Part shown: one piece after another, positions 1-8,511 of the stretch | Layout: the number at the start of each line of letters is the position of its first letter | How positions within the stretch are numbered: position 1 is the stretch's first letter | From: Acidimicrobiales bacterium | Lineage (GTDB): Bacteria > Actinomycetota > Acidimicrobiia > Acidimicrobiales > DASWMK01 | Assembly (NCBI GenBank): GCA_036399815.1 | Contig: DASWMK010000088.1 | Span: forward strand, 1 to 42,333 | Length of the DNA stretch: 42,333 nucleotides | Direction: 5' to 3' | The notes under the pieces: model-generated | What the model saw: only the letters and a program-made list of their open reading frames with translations | What the model was told of the DNA's origin: nothing | Databases searched by the model: none | Translations under genes and position numbers: made by a program

Positions 1-117
1 GAGCGGGCCTCGCTGGCCGCCGGCGCCGCCAGCCGCCTCCTCGCCGTCGAGGTCCCGGCGGCCGAGCCCGAGGTGGTCGACGGCGTCCCCCGCCACATCA
101 CCCTGACGCTCGTCTGA
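1..117 (+). CDS. 3' end of an unidentified protein (partial)
   Basis: An open frame runs in from the left edge and ends at a TGA at 115-117, giving 38 residues that end in RHITLTLV. Codon use matches the neighbouring genes, with G or C in nearly every third position, so it looks like a genuine C-terminus. It ends 14 nt before the folC start on the same strand, so the two could be cotranscribed. valS often precedes folC in bacteria, but this tail lacks the lysine/glutamate-rich coiled coil typical of the valyl-tRNA synthetase C-terminus. I do not recognise the protein. Confidence 0.6.
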   Translation, partial: ERASLAAGAASRLLAVEVPAAEPEVVDGVPRHITLTLV

Positions 118-131
118 CGCCGGTCCCGCCC

Positions 132-1442
132 GTGGCCGAGCTCGACGCCGCGCTCGCCTACCTGGACCGTCACATCAACCTCGAGGCGGGGCGCCAGGGC
201 GGCGTGCCCGCGCCCAACCTCGACCGCATGCGGGCCCTCGTCCACGCCCTCGGCGACCCCCAGCGCAACTACCCGGTCGTCCACCTCACGGGGACCAACG
301 GGAAGGGCTCGACGGCGAGGATGATCACCGCGCTGCTGCGGGCGAGCGGCCTGGCCGTCGGCACCTACACGAGCCCGCACCTCGAGCGCATCAACGAGCG
401 CATCGCCTGGAACGGCGAGCCCCTCGACGACCTCGCCTTCGCCGCCGCCGTCGCCACCGTCGCCGGGGTCGAGGACGTGGCCGGCGTGCAGCCGACGTTC
501 TTCGAGATCCTGACGGCCGCGGCCTACGCGTTCTTCGCCGACGTGGCCGTCGACGTCGCCGTCTCGGAGGTCGGCCTGCTCGGGCGGTGGGACGCCACCA
601 ACGTGGCCGACGCCGCCGTCGCCGTCGTCACCAACGTCGGCCTCGACCACACCGAGTACGCGGGGCCGACGAAGGAGGCGATCGCCAGGGAGAAGGCCGG
701 GATCGTCAAGCCCGGCTCGTGGCTGGTGCTGGGGGAGACCGACCCGGCGCTGGTGCCGATCTTCCGGGAGGCGGGGGCGGCCGGCGTGTGGGAGCGGGAG
801 GTGGACTTCGCCTGCGAGGACAACCTCGTCGGCCTGGGCGGGCGGGTGGTCACCATCCGCACCCCGTCCTCCCTGCTGGAGGACGTGTTCCTCCCGGTCC
901 ACGGCGCCCACCAGGGCGACAACGCCGCGCTGGCCGTCGCCGCCGTCGAGGCCTTCTTCGACCGGCCCGTCCCGGCCGACGTGGTCGCCGAGGCGTTCGA
1001 CGGGGTCACCGTGCCCGGCCGCTTCGAGGTCGTCGCCCGCCGCCCCCTCGTCGTGCTCGACGGCGCCCACAACCCCGACGGGGCGAGGGCGGCGGCCGGC
1101 ACGCTGGCCGACGACTTCACCGTGCGCGGCGACCGCATCCTCGTGGTCGGCATGAACCGGGGGCGCGACCCCGAGGAGATGCTGACCGCGCTCGACGCCG
1201 ACCGGGCCGGCCTCGTCGTCGCCTGCGCCCCGGACTGGGCGAGGGCCCGCCCGGCCGGCGAGGTGGCCGCCGTCGCCGAGGCCATGGGCGTCGACGCCGT
1301 GGTGGCCAAGGACGTCGCCGACGCCCTGCGCACGGCGCTCGACGCGGCCGGGGAGGACGACGTCGTCCTCGTCACCGGCTCGCTCTACGTCGTCGGCGAG
1401 GCCCGCACGGCCTGGTTCAGCGGGCTGGGGCCCGGGCGATGA
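132..1442 (+). CDS. folC: Bifunctional dihydrofolate synthase / folylpolyglutamate synthase
   Basis: Adds glutamate to dihydropteroate (making dihydrofolate) and/or further glutamates to folates, in the cytoplasm, using ATP. The 436-residue length is normal for FolC. Visible family motifs in order: the P-loop TGTNGKGS at residues 53-60, TSPHLERINERI soon after, the Mur-ligase-type TNVGLDHTEYAG in the middle, EKAGIVKPG just after it, and LDGAHNPDGA at the start of the C-terminal glutamate-ligase domain. The start is a GTG 14 nt after the preceding stop; there is no clear Shine-Dalgarno sequence, so translation may be coupled to the upstream gene. The 3' end overlaps the convergent methyltransferase by 26 bp. 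Whether it has both activities or only the polyglutamylating one cannot be told from motifs alone. Confidence 0.95.
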   Translation: MAELDAALAYLDRHINLEAGRQGGVPAPNLDRMRALVHALGDPQRNYPVVHLTGTNGKGSTARMITALLRASGLAVGTYTSPHLERINERIAWNGEPLDDLAFAAAVATVAGVEDVAGVQPTFFEILTAAAYAFFADVAVDVAVSEVGLLGRWDATNVADAAVAVVTNVGLDHTEYAGPTKEAIAREKAGIVKPGSWLVLGETDPALVPIFREAGAAGVWEREVDFACEDNLVGLGGRVVTIRTPSSLLEDVFLPVHGAHQGDNAALAVAAVEAFFDRPVPADVVAEAFDGVTVPGRFEVVARRPLVVLDGAHNPDGARAAAGTLADDFTVRGDRILVVGMNRGRDPEEMLTALDADRAGLVVACAPDWARARPAGEVAAVAEAMGVDAVVAKDVADALRTALDAAGEDDVVLVTGSLYVVGEARTAWFSGLGPGR

Positions 1443-2217
1443 CCTCGCCGTGGAGGACCACGAACACGGCGCCGGGGTCGGCGGCCCAGGCCCGCCAGCC
1501 GGCGGCCACGTCGGCCAGCTCGTCCGCCGTCGCCAGCCCGTCGGCGACGGCCCGCTCGGCGAGCCCCGACCCCGTCGTGCGCTCGGCCCAGGTCTCGCCC
1601 CACCAGGCCCGGTCCTCGGGCGTGGCGAACGTCCACGACGAGGTCGTGTAGCGGACGTCCTCCAGGCCGGCGTCGAGCGCCCAGGCGAGCAGCCGGCGGC
1701 CGGCGTCGAGCCCGTCGGCCGGGAGGACGTGCCGGAACAGCGCCAGCCAGCGGTCGAGGCGGGGGTCGGCCGGCCACCAGGTCATCGCCGCCCAGTCGGC
1801 CTCCCTGGCCGCCACCAGCCCGCCGGGCACGGCCAGCCCGGCCATCGTGCGGAGGGCAGCCACCGGGTCGGCCAGGTGGTGGAGGACCTGGTGGGCGTGG
1901 ACGACGTCGAAGCGCTCGCCGCCCGGGTCGAAGCCGGCCAGGTCGGCGGCCACGAAGTCGACGCCCGGCGCCTGCGAGCGGGCCTCGTCGAGCACGCGGG
2001 GCTCGGGGTCGATGCCGACCACCCGGCCGGGAGCGACGAGCCGGGCGAGGCCGGCGGTGACGGTCCCCGGCCCGCAGCCGACGTCGAGGAGCGACATCCC
2101 CGGGCGCAGGTGGGGGACCAGGTGGGCGGCCGAGTCGGCGGCCGTGCGCCGGCGGTGCGAGCGCAGGACGGCGTCGTCGTGACCGTGGGCGTAGACGGGG
2201 TCGTCGGGCACCGCCAC
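1417..2217 (-). CDS. Class I SAM-dependent methyltransferase
   Basis: Predicted to transfer a methyl group from S-adenosylmethionine; the substrate is unknown. The 266-residue protein has the classical fold signatures: motif I LLDVGCGPGTVTAGLA near residues 43-58, the acidic strand-2 end VVGIDPEP, and the post-motif stretch FDVVHAHQVLHHLADP, as in the Methyltransf_11/UbiE-like group. Tryptophans are frequent in the C-terminal half (AMTWWP, RAWWGETW), which may form the substrate lid. I place the start at the GTG complementary to 2215-2217; an alternative GTG lies two codons downstream at 2211. The frame stays open far upstream, but that extension is antisense to ndk and mreB and is not coding. 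It is convergent with folC (26-bp overlap) and divergent from ndk, with only 15 bp between start codons. Confidence 0.85.
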   Translation of the reverse strand: MAVPDDPVYAHGHDDAVLRSHRRRTAADSAAHLVPHLRPGMSLLDVGCGPGTVTAGLARLVAPGRVVGIDPEPRVLDEARSQAPGVDFVAADLAGFDPGGERFDVVHAHQVLHHLADPVAALRTMAGLAVPGGLVAAREADWAAMTWWPADPRLDRWLALFRHVLPADGLDAGRRLLAWALDAGLEDVRYTTSSWTFATPEDRAWWGETWAERTTGSGLAERAVADGLATADELADVAAGWRAWAADPGAVFVVLHGEVIARAPAR

Positions 2218-2223
2218 TAGCCT
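2218..2223 (+). promoter_or_regulatory. Candidate -10 box of ndk (leaderless type)
   Basis: TAGCCT matches the TANNNT -10 pattern and ends 9 nt before the ndk ATG, leaving no room for a Shine-Dalgarno leader. It overlaps the 5' end region of the divergent methyltransferase gene. Inferred from sequence only. Confidence 0.5.
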
Positions 2224-2232
2224 GCCCCGCCC

Positions 2233-2643
2233 ATGGACCGCACCCTGGTGATCTGCAAGCCCGACGCCGTCGAGCGGGGGCTCGTGGGCGAGATCGTCGG
2301 CCGGCTCGAGCGCAAGGGCCTGCGCCTCGCCGCCGCCGAGCTGCGCACGATCGACGAGGCGACCGCCGGCCGGCACTACGAGGAGCACCGGGAGAAGCCG
2401 TTCTTCGGCGAGCTGGTCGACTTCATCACGCGTGGCCCGGCCCTGCTCATGGTCGTCGAGGGCCCCGAGGACACGTGGAAGGTGGTGCGGACCCTGATGG
2501 GGTCGACCAACCCCCGCGACGCCGCCCCCGGCACCATCCGCGGCGACTTCGGCATCCTCCTCACCGAGAACCTCGTGCACGGCAGCGACGGCCCCGAGTC
2601 GGCCGAGCGCGAGATCGGGATCTTCTTCCCGGATCTTCACTGA
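2233..2643 (+). CDS. ndk: Nucleoside diphosphate kinase
   Basis: Transfers the gamma-phosphate from ATP to nucleoside diphosphates through a phosphohistidine, balancing cytoplasmic NTP pools. The 136-residue length is typical of bacterial Ndk. Visible hallmarks are the N-terminal [18 protein letters not shown], the Kpn-loop region [14 protein letters not shown], and the active-site signature NLVHGSDG with the phosphorylated histidine at residue 116. The ATG is preceded within 15 nt by a TAGCCT -10-like box and no Shine-Dalgarno sequence, so a leaderless mRNA is likely. A short GC hairpin follows the stop. It sits immediately upstream of the mre operon but is separated from it by 168 bp containing candidate promoters, so it is probably its own unit. 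Confidence 0.97.
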   Translation: MDRTLVICKPDAVERGLVGEIVGRLERKGLRLAAAELRTIDEATAGRHYEEHREKPFFGELVDFITRGPALLMVVEGPEDTWKVVRTLMGSTNPRDAAPGTIRGDFGILLTENLVHGSDGPESAEREIGIFFPDLH

Positions 2644-2644
2644 C

Positions 2645-2665
2645 GCCCCGTCCACCACGCGGGGC
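2645..2665 (+). terminator. Candidate hairpin terminator after ndk
   Basis: GCCCCG (2645-2650) and CGGGGC (2660-2665) form a perfect 6-bp stem with a 9-nt loop, starting 2 nt after the ndk stop. There is no T tract, as is common in high-GC actinobacteria. The stem is short, so confidence is modest. Confidence 0.4.
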
Positions 2666-2674
2666 CGAGCGACT

Positions 2675-2702
2675 GTGACGGTCCCGTGACGGCCGGTACA
2701 CT
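2675..2702 (+). promoter_or_regulatory. Candidate upstream promoter P1 of the mre operon, with a GTGACGG direct repeat
   Basis: GTGACG (2675-2680) and TACACT (2697-2702) have a 16-bp spacer and fit a housekeeping -35/-10 pair. GTGACGG occurs twice, at 2675-2681 and 2686-2692, with an 11-bp period, about one helical turn. That could be a regulator site overlapping the promoter. Confidence 0.4.
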
Positions 2703-2745
2703 TCCGCCAGACCACGACGTCGCCTCTCGGCCGCGCCCGGGCTCC

Positions 2746-2775
2746 TTGTGGCTCCGGCGAGGCCGGCCCTACGCT
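2746..2775 (+). promoter_or_regulatory. Candidate proximal promoter P2 of the mre operon
   Basis: TTGTGG (2746-2751) and TACGCT (2770-2775) are separated by 18 bp. The predicted start lies about 30 nt before the mreB ATG at 2812. This leader contains AAGG (2801-2804), a weak Shine-Dalgarno element 7 nt before the ATG. Confidence 0.45.
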
Positions 2776-2811
2776 TCCGCCCACCGCCCGTTCGAGCAGT
2801 AAGGCCCCCGT

Positions 2812-3849
2812 ATGTCCGACAGTCTCCTCTCGTCCATCATGGGCCGCGACATGGCGGTCGACCTGGGTACGGCGAACACCCTGGTCTACGTCCGGGGGCG
2901 GGGGATCGTCCTCAACGAGCCGTCCGTCGTCGCCGTGAACGTGAAGGACGGCCGCCCGCTCGCCGTCGGCCTCGAGGCGAAGCGGATGATCGGCCGCACG
3001 CCGAACCACATCCAGGCCATCCGCCCGCTGAAGGACGGCGTGATCGCCGACTTCGAGATCTGCGAGAAGATGCTCCGCTACTTCATCCACAAGGTGCACC
3101 AGCGCCGGTGGGTGAAGCCCCGCATGGTCATCTGCGTCCCGTCGGGGATCACCGGCGTGGAGCAGCGGGCCGTGCAGGAGGCCGCCGAGTACGCGGGCGC
3201 CCGCAAGCCGGCCTACATCATCGAGGAGCCGATGGCCGCGGCGATCGGTGCCGGCCTGCCGGTGCAGGAGCCGACCGGCAACATGATCGTCGACATCGGC
3301 GGCGGGACCACCGAGGTGGCGGTCATCTCCCTCGGCGGCATCGTCGCCAGCCAGTCGGTGCGGGTCGGCGGCGACGAGCTGGACGAGGCCATCATCCAGT
3401 TCATCAAGAAGGAGTACAGCCTCGCCCTCGGCGAGCGCACGGCGGAGGAGGTGAAGATCGCGCTGGGCTCCGCGTGGCCGCTCCAGGAGGAGCTGCACGC
3501 CGAGATCCGCGGCCGGGACCTCGTGACCGGGCTGCCGAAGACGATCGTCACCTCGACCCAGGAGATCCGGGAGGCGATCGAGGAGCCGGTCTCGGCCATC
3601 GTCGACGCCGTGAAGGTCACCCTGGACAAGACGCCGCCGGAGCTGGCCGCCGACATCATGGAGCAGGGCATCGTGCTCGCCGGGGGCGGCGCGCTCCTGC
3701 ACGGGCTCGACGCCCGCCTGTCCCACGAGACCGGCATGCCGATCCTCATCGCCCGCAACCCGCTCCACGCCGTGGCCATCGGGTCGGGCCAGTCGCTCGA
3801 GGAGTTCGAGGCCCTCAAGGGCGTGCTGTTCTCGTCCAGCAGCCACTAG
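2812..3849 (+). CDS. mreB: Rod shape-determining actin-like protein MreB
   Basis: Bacterial actin homologue that polymerises under the membrane and positions the peptidoglycan elongation machinery. The 345 residues match the family. Visible are the phosphate-1 loop [15 protein letters not shown] near the N-terminus, the phosphate-2 loop [20 protein letters not shown] in the middle, and the adenosine-motif region [15 protein letters not shown] near the C-terminus. The ATG is preceded by AAGG, one of the few recognisable Shine-Dalgarno elements at an operon head in this window. First gene of mreB-mreC-mreD-mrdA-rodA; mreC follows after 10 nt. Two candidate promoters lie in the 168-bp gap upstream. 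Presence of the full set suggests lateral-wall elongation of the rod type rather than purely polar growth. Confidence 0.97.
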   Translation: MSDSLLSSIMGRDMAVDLGTANTLVYVRGRGIVLNEPSVVAVNVKDGRPLAVGLEAKRMIGRTPNHIQAIRPLKDGVIADFEICEKMLRYFIHKVHQRRWVKPRMVICVPSGITGVEQRAVQEAAEYAGARKPAYIIEEPMAAAIGAGLPVQEPTGNMIVDIGGGTTEVAVISLGGIVASQSVRVGGDELDEAIIQFIKKEYSLALGERTAEEVKIALGSAWPLQEELHAEIRGRDLVTGLPKTIVTSTQEIREAIEEPVSAIVDAVKVTLDKTPPELAADIMEQGIVLAGGGALLHGLDARLSHETGMPILIARNPLHAVAIGSGQSLEEFEALKGVLFSSSSH

Positions 3850-3859
3850 TCGCCGGCCC

Positions 3860-4711
3860 GTGGCCCTTTCCACCCGGCGCACCGGGCGCTCCCGCTTCAC
3901 CTTGCTGCTCCTGGTCCTGACCTCGGTGACCGTCCTCACCCTCGACTTCCGCGGCCAGGGCTCGGACGTCATCGAGGGGGCGCGGGAGCTGGCCAACACC
4001 GCGTTCGCCCCGATCGAGTCGGCCGCCCACCACGTGACCGAGCCGGTGGGCGACGCCTGGCACGGGATCACCGAGTACGACGACGTGAAGCGGGAGAACG
4101 ACGAGCTGCGCCAGCTGCTGGCCGAGCGGGACGGGGAGACGATCTCCGACGACGCCGCCCGCGAGCAGCTCCAGGAGCTGCTGGCCCAGGAGAACCTGCC
4201 CTGGGTGGGCGACCTGCCGACCGTCAGCGCCCGGGTGGTGACCGGCTCGCCGTCGAACTTCGAGCACACCATCGAGATCGACCGCGGTTCCGACGACGGC
4301 GTGCAGGCCGACATGCCGGTCATCACCGGCGCCGGGCTCATCGGGCGGGTCGTGCAGGCCGCGCCCCACCGCTCGGTCGTGCTGCTCGTGACCGACCCGT
4401 CGTTCAAGGTCGGCGTCCGGGTGGCGCCGTCGCAGGAGACGGGCCTCGCCACCGGCACCGGCGACGGCAACCCGCTCGTCGTCGACTTCGGCATCCCGAA
4501 GGACACCCACATCCGGGAGGGCGACGCCGTCACCACGAGCGGCCTCGGCGGCGAGCTGCCGAGCCTGTTCCCCCAGGACCTGCCGGTCGGGCGGGTGTCG
4601 CGCATCTCGCTCGCCCCCGACGGGCTCGAGCAGCGGCTCGAGGTCGAGCCGGCGGCGGACATGGACCAGGTGACGTTCGTGAAGGTGCTCCTGTGGGAGG
4701 CGCCCGAGTGA
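3860..4711 (+). CDS. mreC: Rod shape-determining protein MreC
   Basis: Membrane-anchored scaffold that links MreB filaments and MreD to PBP2 and RodA. The 283-residue protein starts with a short basic cytoplasmic segment and one transmembrane helix (about residues 13-30, LLLLVLTSVTVLTL). A coiled-coil stretch follows near residues 74-105 (DDVKRENDELRQLLAERD). The extracytoplasmic beta domain then shows the family's phrases: TIEIDRGSDDGVQADMPVI, GLIGRVVQ and TSGLGGELPSLFPQDLPVG. The start is a GTG 10 nt after the mreB stop without a good Shine-Dalgarno sequence. The end overlaps mreD by GTGA. Confidence 0.93.
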   Translation: MALSTRRTGRSRFTLLLLVLTSVTVLTLDFRGQGSDVIEGARELANTAFAPIESAAHHVTEPVGDAWHGITEYDDVKRENDELRQLLAERDGETISDDAAREQLQELLAQENLPWVGDLPTVSARVVTGSPSNFEHTIEIDRGSDDGVQADMPVITGAGLIGRVVQAAPHRSVVLLVTDPSFKVGVRVAPSQETGLATGTGDGNPLVVDFGIPKDTHIREGDAVTTSGLGGELPSLFPQDLPVGRVSRISLAPDGLEQRLEVEPAADMDQVTFVKVLLWEAPE

Positions 4712-5220
4712 CGACCCTCGCCCGCGTCGGCCTCGTGCTGCTGACCGCGCTGATCGTCCAGATGGGCGTCGTCACCGAGGTGCGCCCGCTCGGGGTGATG
4801 GCGGACCTGATGCTGCTCGTCGCCATGTCCGCGGCGGTGGCCGGCGGGCCCGACCGGGGCGCAGTCGTGGCCTTCTTCGCCGGCATCGCCTACGACCTGC
4901 TCCTCACCACCCCGTTCGGCCTGACGGCGCTCGCCTACTGCCTCGTCGCCTACGGGGTCGGCAGCCTCCAGGCCGGCACGTCGGCCGTGCGCAGCACCCG
5001 CTGGCTGCCGGCCGTCACCGTCGGGCTGGCCTCGGCCGCGGGCGTCGCCCTCTACGCCCTGCTCGGCGCCGTCGTCGGCCAGGAATCCATGGTGTCGGCC
5101 CGCCTGCCGACCATCATGGGGGTCGTGGGCCTCGTGAACCTCGTGCTCGCCGTGCCCGCCGTCGGCGTGCTGCGATGGGCGATGGCCGACCCCGTCCGCA
5201 CCAAGGTCTTCGCCAGGTGA
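4708..5220 (+). CDS. mreD: Rod shape-determining membrane protein MreD
   Basis: Small polytopic membrane partner of MreC in the elongasome. The 170-residue protein is almost entirely hydrophobic, with about five predicted membrane segments. It shows the family's glycine/aspartate pattern in FAGIAYDLLLTTPFGLTALA near residues 55-75. I choose the GTG at 4708, whose GTGA overlaps the mreC stop, because every other joint in this operon is built the same way. An upstream in-frame GTG at 4693 would only add five residues from mreC sequence. The 3' end overlaps mrdA by GTGA. Confidence 0.9.
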   Translation: MTTLARVGLVLLTALIVQMGVVTEVRPLGVMADLMLLVAMSAAVAGGPDRGAVVAFFAGIAYDLLLTTPFGLTALAYCLVAYGVGSLQAGTSAVRSTRWLPAVTVGLASAAGVALYALLGAVVGQESMVSARLPTIMGVVGLVNLVLAVPAVGVLRWAMADPVRTKVFAR

Positions 5221-7244
5221 GCTCGACGTTCCGGACCGGCGGGGACACGCCGCGCCTGCGCCTCGGCATCCTCGCCATCGTCGTGGTCAGCCTGTTCGCC
5301 AGCCTCTTCTCGCGGCTCTGGTTCCTCCAGGTGATGACGGCGCCGACCTACGAGGTGGCCGCCCAGGCCAACCTCCGCCGCACCGTCTACGAGCCGGCGC
5401 CCCGCGGGAAGATCGTCGACCGCAACGGCAAGGTGGTCGTCGACAACCGCATCTCGACCGTCGTCGTCGTCGACCGCCAGGAGTGGGCCGAGGTCGACGA
5501 CCAGGACGCCGTGAAGGCCCGGCTGGCCGACGTGCTCGACGTGCCCGTGTCGACGATCGAGGAGCGGCTCGACGACCCCGAGTACGGACCGTTCGAGCCC
5601 GTGCCGATCGCCGTCGACGTCCCCGAGATGGTCGTCACCTACCTGCAGGAGCGGGACCGGGAGTTCCCGGCGGTGAGCGCCGAGCAGCGGACCCTGCGCA
5701 TCTACCCCTACGGGATGCTGGCCGCCCACGTGCTCGGCACGGTCGGCCGCATCACCGAGGCCGAGCTCGAGGCCCACGAGGGCGACGGCTACCTGACCAA
5801 CGACACGATCGGCAAGACCGGCGTCGAGGCCACCTACGAGGCCGACCTGCGGGGCACGCCGGGGCGGCGGGTGCTGTCGGTCGACTCCGACGGCAACGTG
5901 CTCGGCACCCTCGACTACGACCCGCCCGTGCCGGGGCACGACGTGCGGCTGAGCATCGACATCGACGTCCAGTACCAGGTCGAGCAGGCCCTCCAGGACG
6001 CGCTCGTCCACGCCCGCTCGCTCCGCTCGGCCGACACCGACCGCCTGTTCCCGGCGCCGGCCGGGTCGATGGTCGTCGAGGACCCCCGCAACGGCGACAT
6101 CATCGCCATGGCCTCGCTGCCGACCTACGACCCGCTCCAGTTCGTCGACGGCGTCACCGACGAGGAGTGGGCCGCGCTCCAGGCCCCCGAGGCCCGCAAC
6201 CCCCTCACCAACCGGGCCCTCCAGGGCCAGTACGCGGTCGGGTCGACGTTCAAGATGATCACCGCCTACGCCGCCCTGAAGACGGGCCGGATCGACCCCG
6301 GGTTCACGTTCTACGACGACGGCGAGTACGAGATCCGCTTCTGCCAGGCCGCCGACCCGTCCACCTGCCTCCGCCACAACGCCGGGGGCCGGTCCTACGG
6401 CACGGTCGACGTGGCCAGGGCCCTCACCGTGTCGAGCGACCTGTTCTTCTTCGACATCGGCGCCTACTTCTGGGAGGGCAGGGACCGCTACGGCGACCCG
6501 ATGCAGGCCGCCGCCCGCGAGTTCGGCTTCGGCGAGGAGACCGGCGTGCCGCTGGCCGGCGAGGAGGAGGGCCTCGTCCCCGACCCCGTGTTCCGGGACA
6601 ACCCCGCCATCTACAAGGAGGGGGAGTGGCGCACCGGCAACAGCATGAACCTCGCCATCGGCCAGGGTGACCTGCTCGCCACCCCGCTCCAGCTGACCAA
6701 CGCCTACGCCTCGTTCGCCAACGGCGGCACGGTGTACGCGCCGAACGTGGCCGACGCCGTCCTCGAGCCGGGCAGCGACGAGGTGTCGAGGGAGATCGAG
6801 CCCCGCGAGGTGCGCCAGCTCGACATCCCGAGGGACCACTACGAGGCCATCCTGCGGGGCCTCGCCGGCGTCACGAGCGACCCCGACGGCACGGCCTACG
6901 CGGCCTTCACCGGGTTCCCGCAGGACGTGTTCTCGGTCGCCGGCAAGACCGGCACCGCCCAGGTGAAGAGCATCGACCCGATCACCGAGCTGCCCCAGGA
7001 GGACACCGCCCTGTTCGTCGGCTTCGGCCCTGTGACGGGCCCCCGCTACGTCGTCACCGCCGTGCTCGAGCAGGCCGGCTTCGGCGGCGACGTCGCCGCC
7101 CCCGCCGTCCGCCGGGTGTTCGACTTCCTGTCGAACGCGTTCGGGCCCGTCCCGCCGGCCCCGGAGGGCGGCGTGCTGGCCCCGCCGCCGGTGTTCGAGC
7201 CCCAGCCGCCCGGCCTCCACGGCGTCACCGGAGGGGTCGAGTAG
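5217..7244 (+). CDS. mrdA: Penicillin-binding protein 2, elongation-specific D,D-transpeptidase
   Basis: Cross-links peptidoglycan during elongation, working with the RodA glycosyltransferase encoded next. The 675-residue class B PBP has a single N-terminal membrane helix (about residues 15-38), a dimerisation/pedestal domain with the RxxRGxIxDRNG-like PAPRGKIVDRNGKVV, and a C-terminal transpeptidase domain. Catalytic motifs: SxxK as GSTFK with Ser343 and Lys346, SxN-type as SSD at 406-408, and KTGT with Lys577. No PASTA repeats are visible, which fits PBP2 rather than a PonA- or PBP2x-type enzyme. The start is the GTG of a GTGA overlap with mreD. The C-terminal tail is proline-rich (EPQPPGLHGV). 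Confidence 0.95.
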   Translation: MSSTFRTGGDTPRLRLGILAIVVVSLFASLFSRLWFLQVMTAPTYEVAAQANLRRTVYEPAPRGKIVDRNGKVVVDNRISTVVVVDRQEWAEVDDQDAVKARLADVLDVPVSTIEERLDDPEYGPFEPVPIAVDVPEMVVTYLQERDREFPAVSAEQRTLRIYPYGMLAAHVLGTVGRITEAELEAHEGDGYLTNDTIGKTGVEATYEADLRGTPGRRVLSVDSDGNVLGTLDYDPPVPGHDVRLSIDIDVQYQVEQALQDALVHARSLRSADTDRLFPAPAGSMVVEDPRNGDIIAMASLPTYDPLQFVDGVTDEEWAALQAPEARNPLTNRALQGQYAVGSTFKMITAYAALKTGRIDPGFTFYDDGEYEIRFCQAADPSTCLRHNAGGRSYGTVDVARALTVSSDLFFFDIGAYFWEGRDRYGDPMQAAAREFGFGEETGVPLAGEEEGLVPDPVFRDNPAIYKEGEWRTGNSMNLAIGQGDLLATPLQLTNAYASFANGGTVYAPNVADAVLEPGSDEVSREIEPREVRQLDIPRDHYEAILRGLAGVTSDPDGTAYAAFTGFPQDVFSVAGKTGTAQVKSIDPITELPQEDTALFVGFGPVTGPRYVVTAVLEQAGFGGDVAAPAVRRVFDFLSNAFGPVPPAPEGGVLAPPPVFEPQPPGLHGVTGGVE

Positions 7245-8395
7245 TGGCGACGGCCTACGCACCCCGGACCGGTGCCGGGCTCGGCACCATGCGGCGCAAC
7301 CCGGCGTCCGCCTGGCGGCACGTGGACGCCACCCTCGTGTTCTGCACGCTGGCCGTGTCGCTCCTCGGCGCGGTGATGGTCTACAGCGCCACGAGGGGCC
7401 CGGTGCCGCCCTACGACACCGAGCTCGCCACCAAGCAGCTGCTGTTCGTCGGCATCGGCGTCGTCGTGATGGCCGTCTGCGCGGTCGTCGACTACCGCAA
7501 GATCCGGGACTTCACGATCCCGATCTTCGCCGCCGTCATGGTCCTGCTCCTCGCCGTGCTGACCCCGCTCGGGTCGGCCAGGAAGGGCACCCAGGCCTGG
7601 TTCCAGATCGGCGCCTTCCAGCTCCAGCCGTCCGAGCTCGCCAAGCTGGCGCTGATCCTCGGCCTCGCCGCGCTCGCCGCGTCCTACAAGGGCGAGATCG
7701 ACGTCCGCCGGCTGACCGCCCTGCTCGGCCTGTCCGCCATCCCGTTCGGGCTGATCATGCTCCAGCCCGACCTCGGCACGGCCATCGTCCTCGTCGCCAT
7801 CGTGATGGGCGTGCTGCTCGTGGCCGGGGTGCGCGTCCGCCACATCCTGGCCCTGACCCTGATCGGGGTCAGCGGCGTGATCGCCGTCCTCAACTCCGGC
7901 AACCTCGAGGACTACCAGCGCGACCGCCTGACCGCCTTCCTCGACCAGGAGGCCGACCTCCAGGCGTCGACCTACAACCTGGCCCAGTCGAAGATCGCCA
8001 TCGGCGCCGGCGGCCTGCTCGGGGCCGGCCTGTTCGACGGCGCCCAGACCAAGGGCGACTACGTCCCCGAGCAGCACACCGACTTCATCTTCACGGTGGT
8101 CGGGGAGGAGCTGGGCTTCGTCGGCTCGGCCCTCCTGCTGCTCCTGTTCGCCCTCCTCATGTGGCGGACGTGGCGAACGGCCCAGCTGGCCCGGGACTTC
8201 TACGGCACCCTGATCTGCGTCGGCGTCCTGGCCTTCCTGACCTTCCAGGTGTTCCAGAACGTCGGGATGACGATGGGGATCATGCCGATCACCGGCATCC
8301 CGCTGCCGTTCATGAGCTACGGCGGCTCGTCCACGATCACCGACTTCGCCGCCCTCGGCCTGGTCCTGAACGTGCACATGCGCCGCTTCGCCTGA
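7244..8395 (+). CDS. rodA: Rod-shape peptidoglycan glycosyltransferase RodA (SEDS family)
   Basis: Polymerises lipid II into glycan strands as the partner of PBP2. The 383-residue protein is a polytopic membrane protein of the FtsW/RodA/SpoVE family with about ten hydrophobic segments. Family phrases visible: QLQPSELAKLALI near residue 125, LLQPDLGTAIVL-type MLQPDLGTAIVLVAI near 172, DFIFTVVGEELGFVG near 280, and the C-terminal GIPLPFMSYGGSST. The GTG start overlaps the mrdA stop by one base (TAGTG). It is RodA rather than FtsW by context with mreBCD and PBP2. Last gene of the operon; a 7-bp hairpin lies 78 nt downstream. Confidence 0.95.
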   Translation: MATAYAPRTGAGLGTMRRNPASAWRHVDATLVFCTLAVSLLGAVMVYSATRGPVPPYDTELATKQLLFVGIGVVVMAVCAVVDYRKIRDFTIPIFAAVMVLLLAVLTPLGSARKGTQAWFQIGAFQLQPSELAKLALILGLAALAASYKGEIDVRRLTALLGLSAIPFGLIMLQPDLGTAIVLVAIVMGVLLVAGVRVRHILALTLIGVSGVIAVLNSGNLEDYQRDRLTAFLDQEADLQASTYNLAQSKIAIGAGGLLGAGLFDGAQTKGDYVPEQHTDFIFTVVGEELGFVGSALLLLLFALLMWRTWRTAQLARDFYGTLICVGVLAFLTFQVFQNVGMTMGIMPITGIPLPFMSYGGSSTITDFAALGLVLNVHMRRFA

Positions 8396-8435
8396 CCCGT
8401 CCAAGCCGGTCGGCGGGAGAGAATCCCGGCGAGGA

Positions 8436-8462
8436 TGTCGAGAACCGGGGGCCTGCTCCGTC
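8436..8462 (+). promoter_or_regulatory. Candidate ECF42 sigma-factor promoter
   Basis: TGTCGA (8436-8441), a 17-bp spacer, then CGTC (8459-8462). This matches what I recall as the published ECF42 target, TGTCGA in the -35 region and CG(A/T)C in the -10 region. It lies 49 bp upstream of the DGPF gene whose neighbour encodes an ECF42-type sigma factor, so autoregulation is expected. Confidence 0.65.
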
Positions 8463-8473
8463 CCAGGGGCGCG

Positions 8474-8492
8474 ACCGGCCGGCAGGGCCGGT
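8474..8492 (+). repeat. Hairpin in the leader of the DGPF gene
   Basis: ACCGGCC (8474-8480) and GGCCGGT (8486-8492) form a perfect 7-bp stem with a 5-nt loop. It lies between the candidate ECF42 promoter and the Shine-Dalgarno sequence at 8501. It could be a terminator for the rodA operon, a leader element of the next transcript, or chance in GC-rich DNA. Confidence 0.35.
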
Positions 8493-8511
8493 GCCCGACG
8501 AGGAGGACACC

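Noticed and set aside
1417-4662. 1081-codon open frame on the minus strand spanning ndk, mreB and mreC
   Set aside because: Only its last 266 codons (the methyltransferase) are coding. The rest is antisense to well-recognised genes and reads as low-complexity Arg/Gly/Asp/Leu, the usual shadow frame in very GC-rich DNA.
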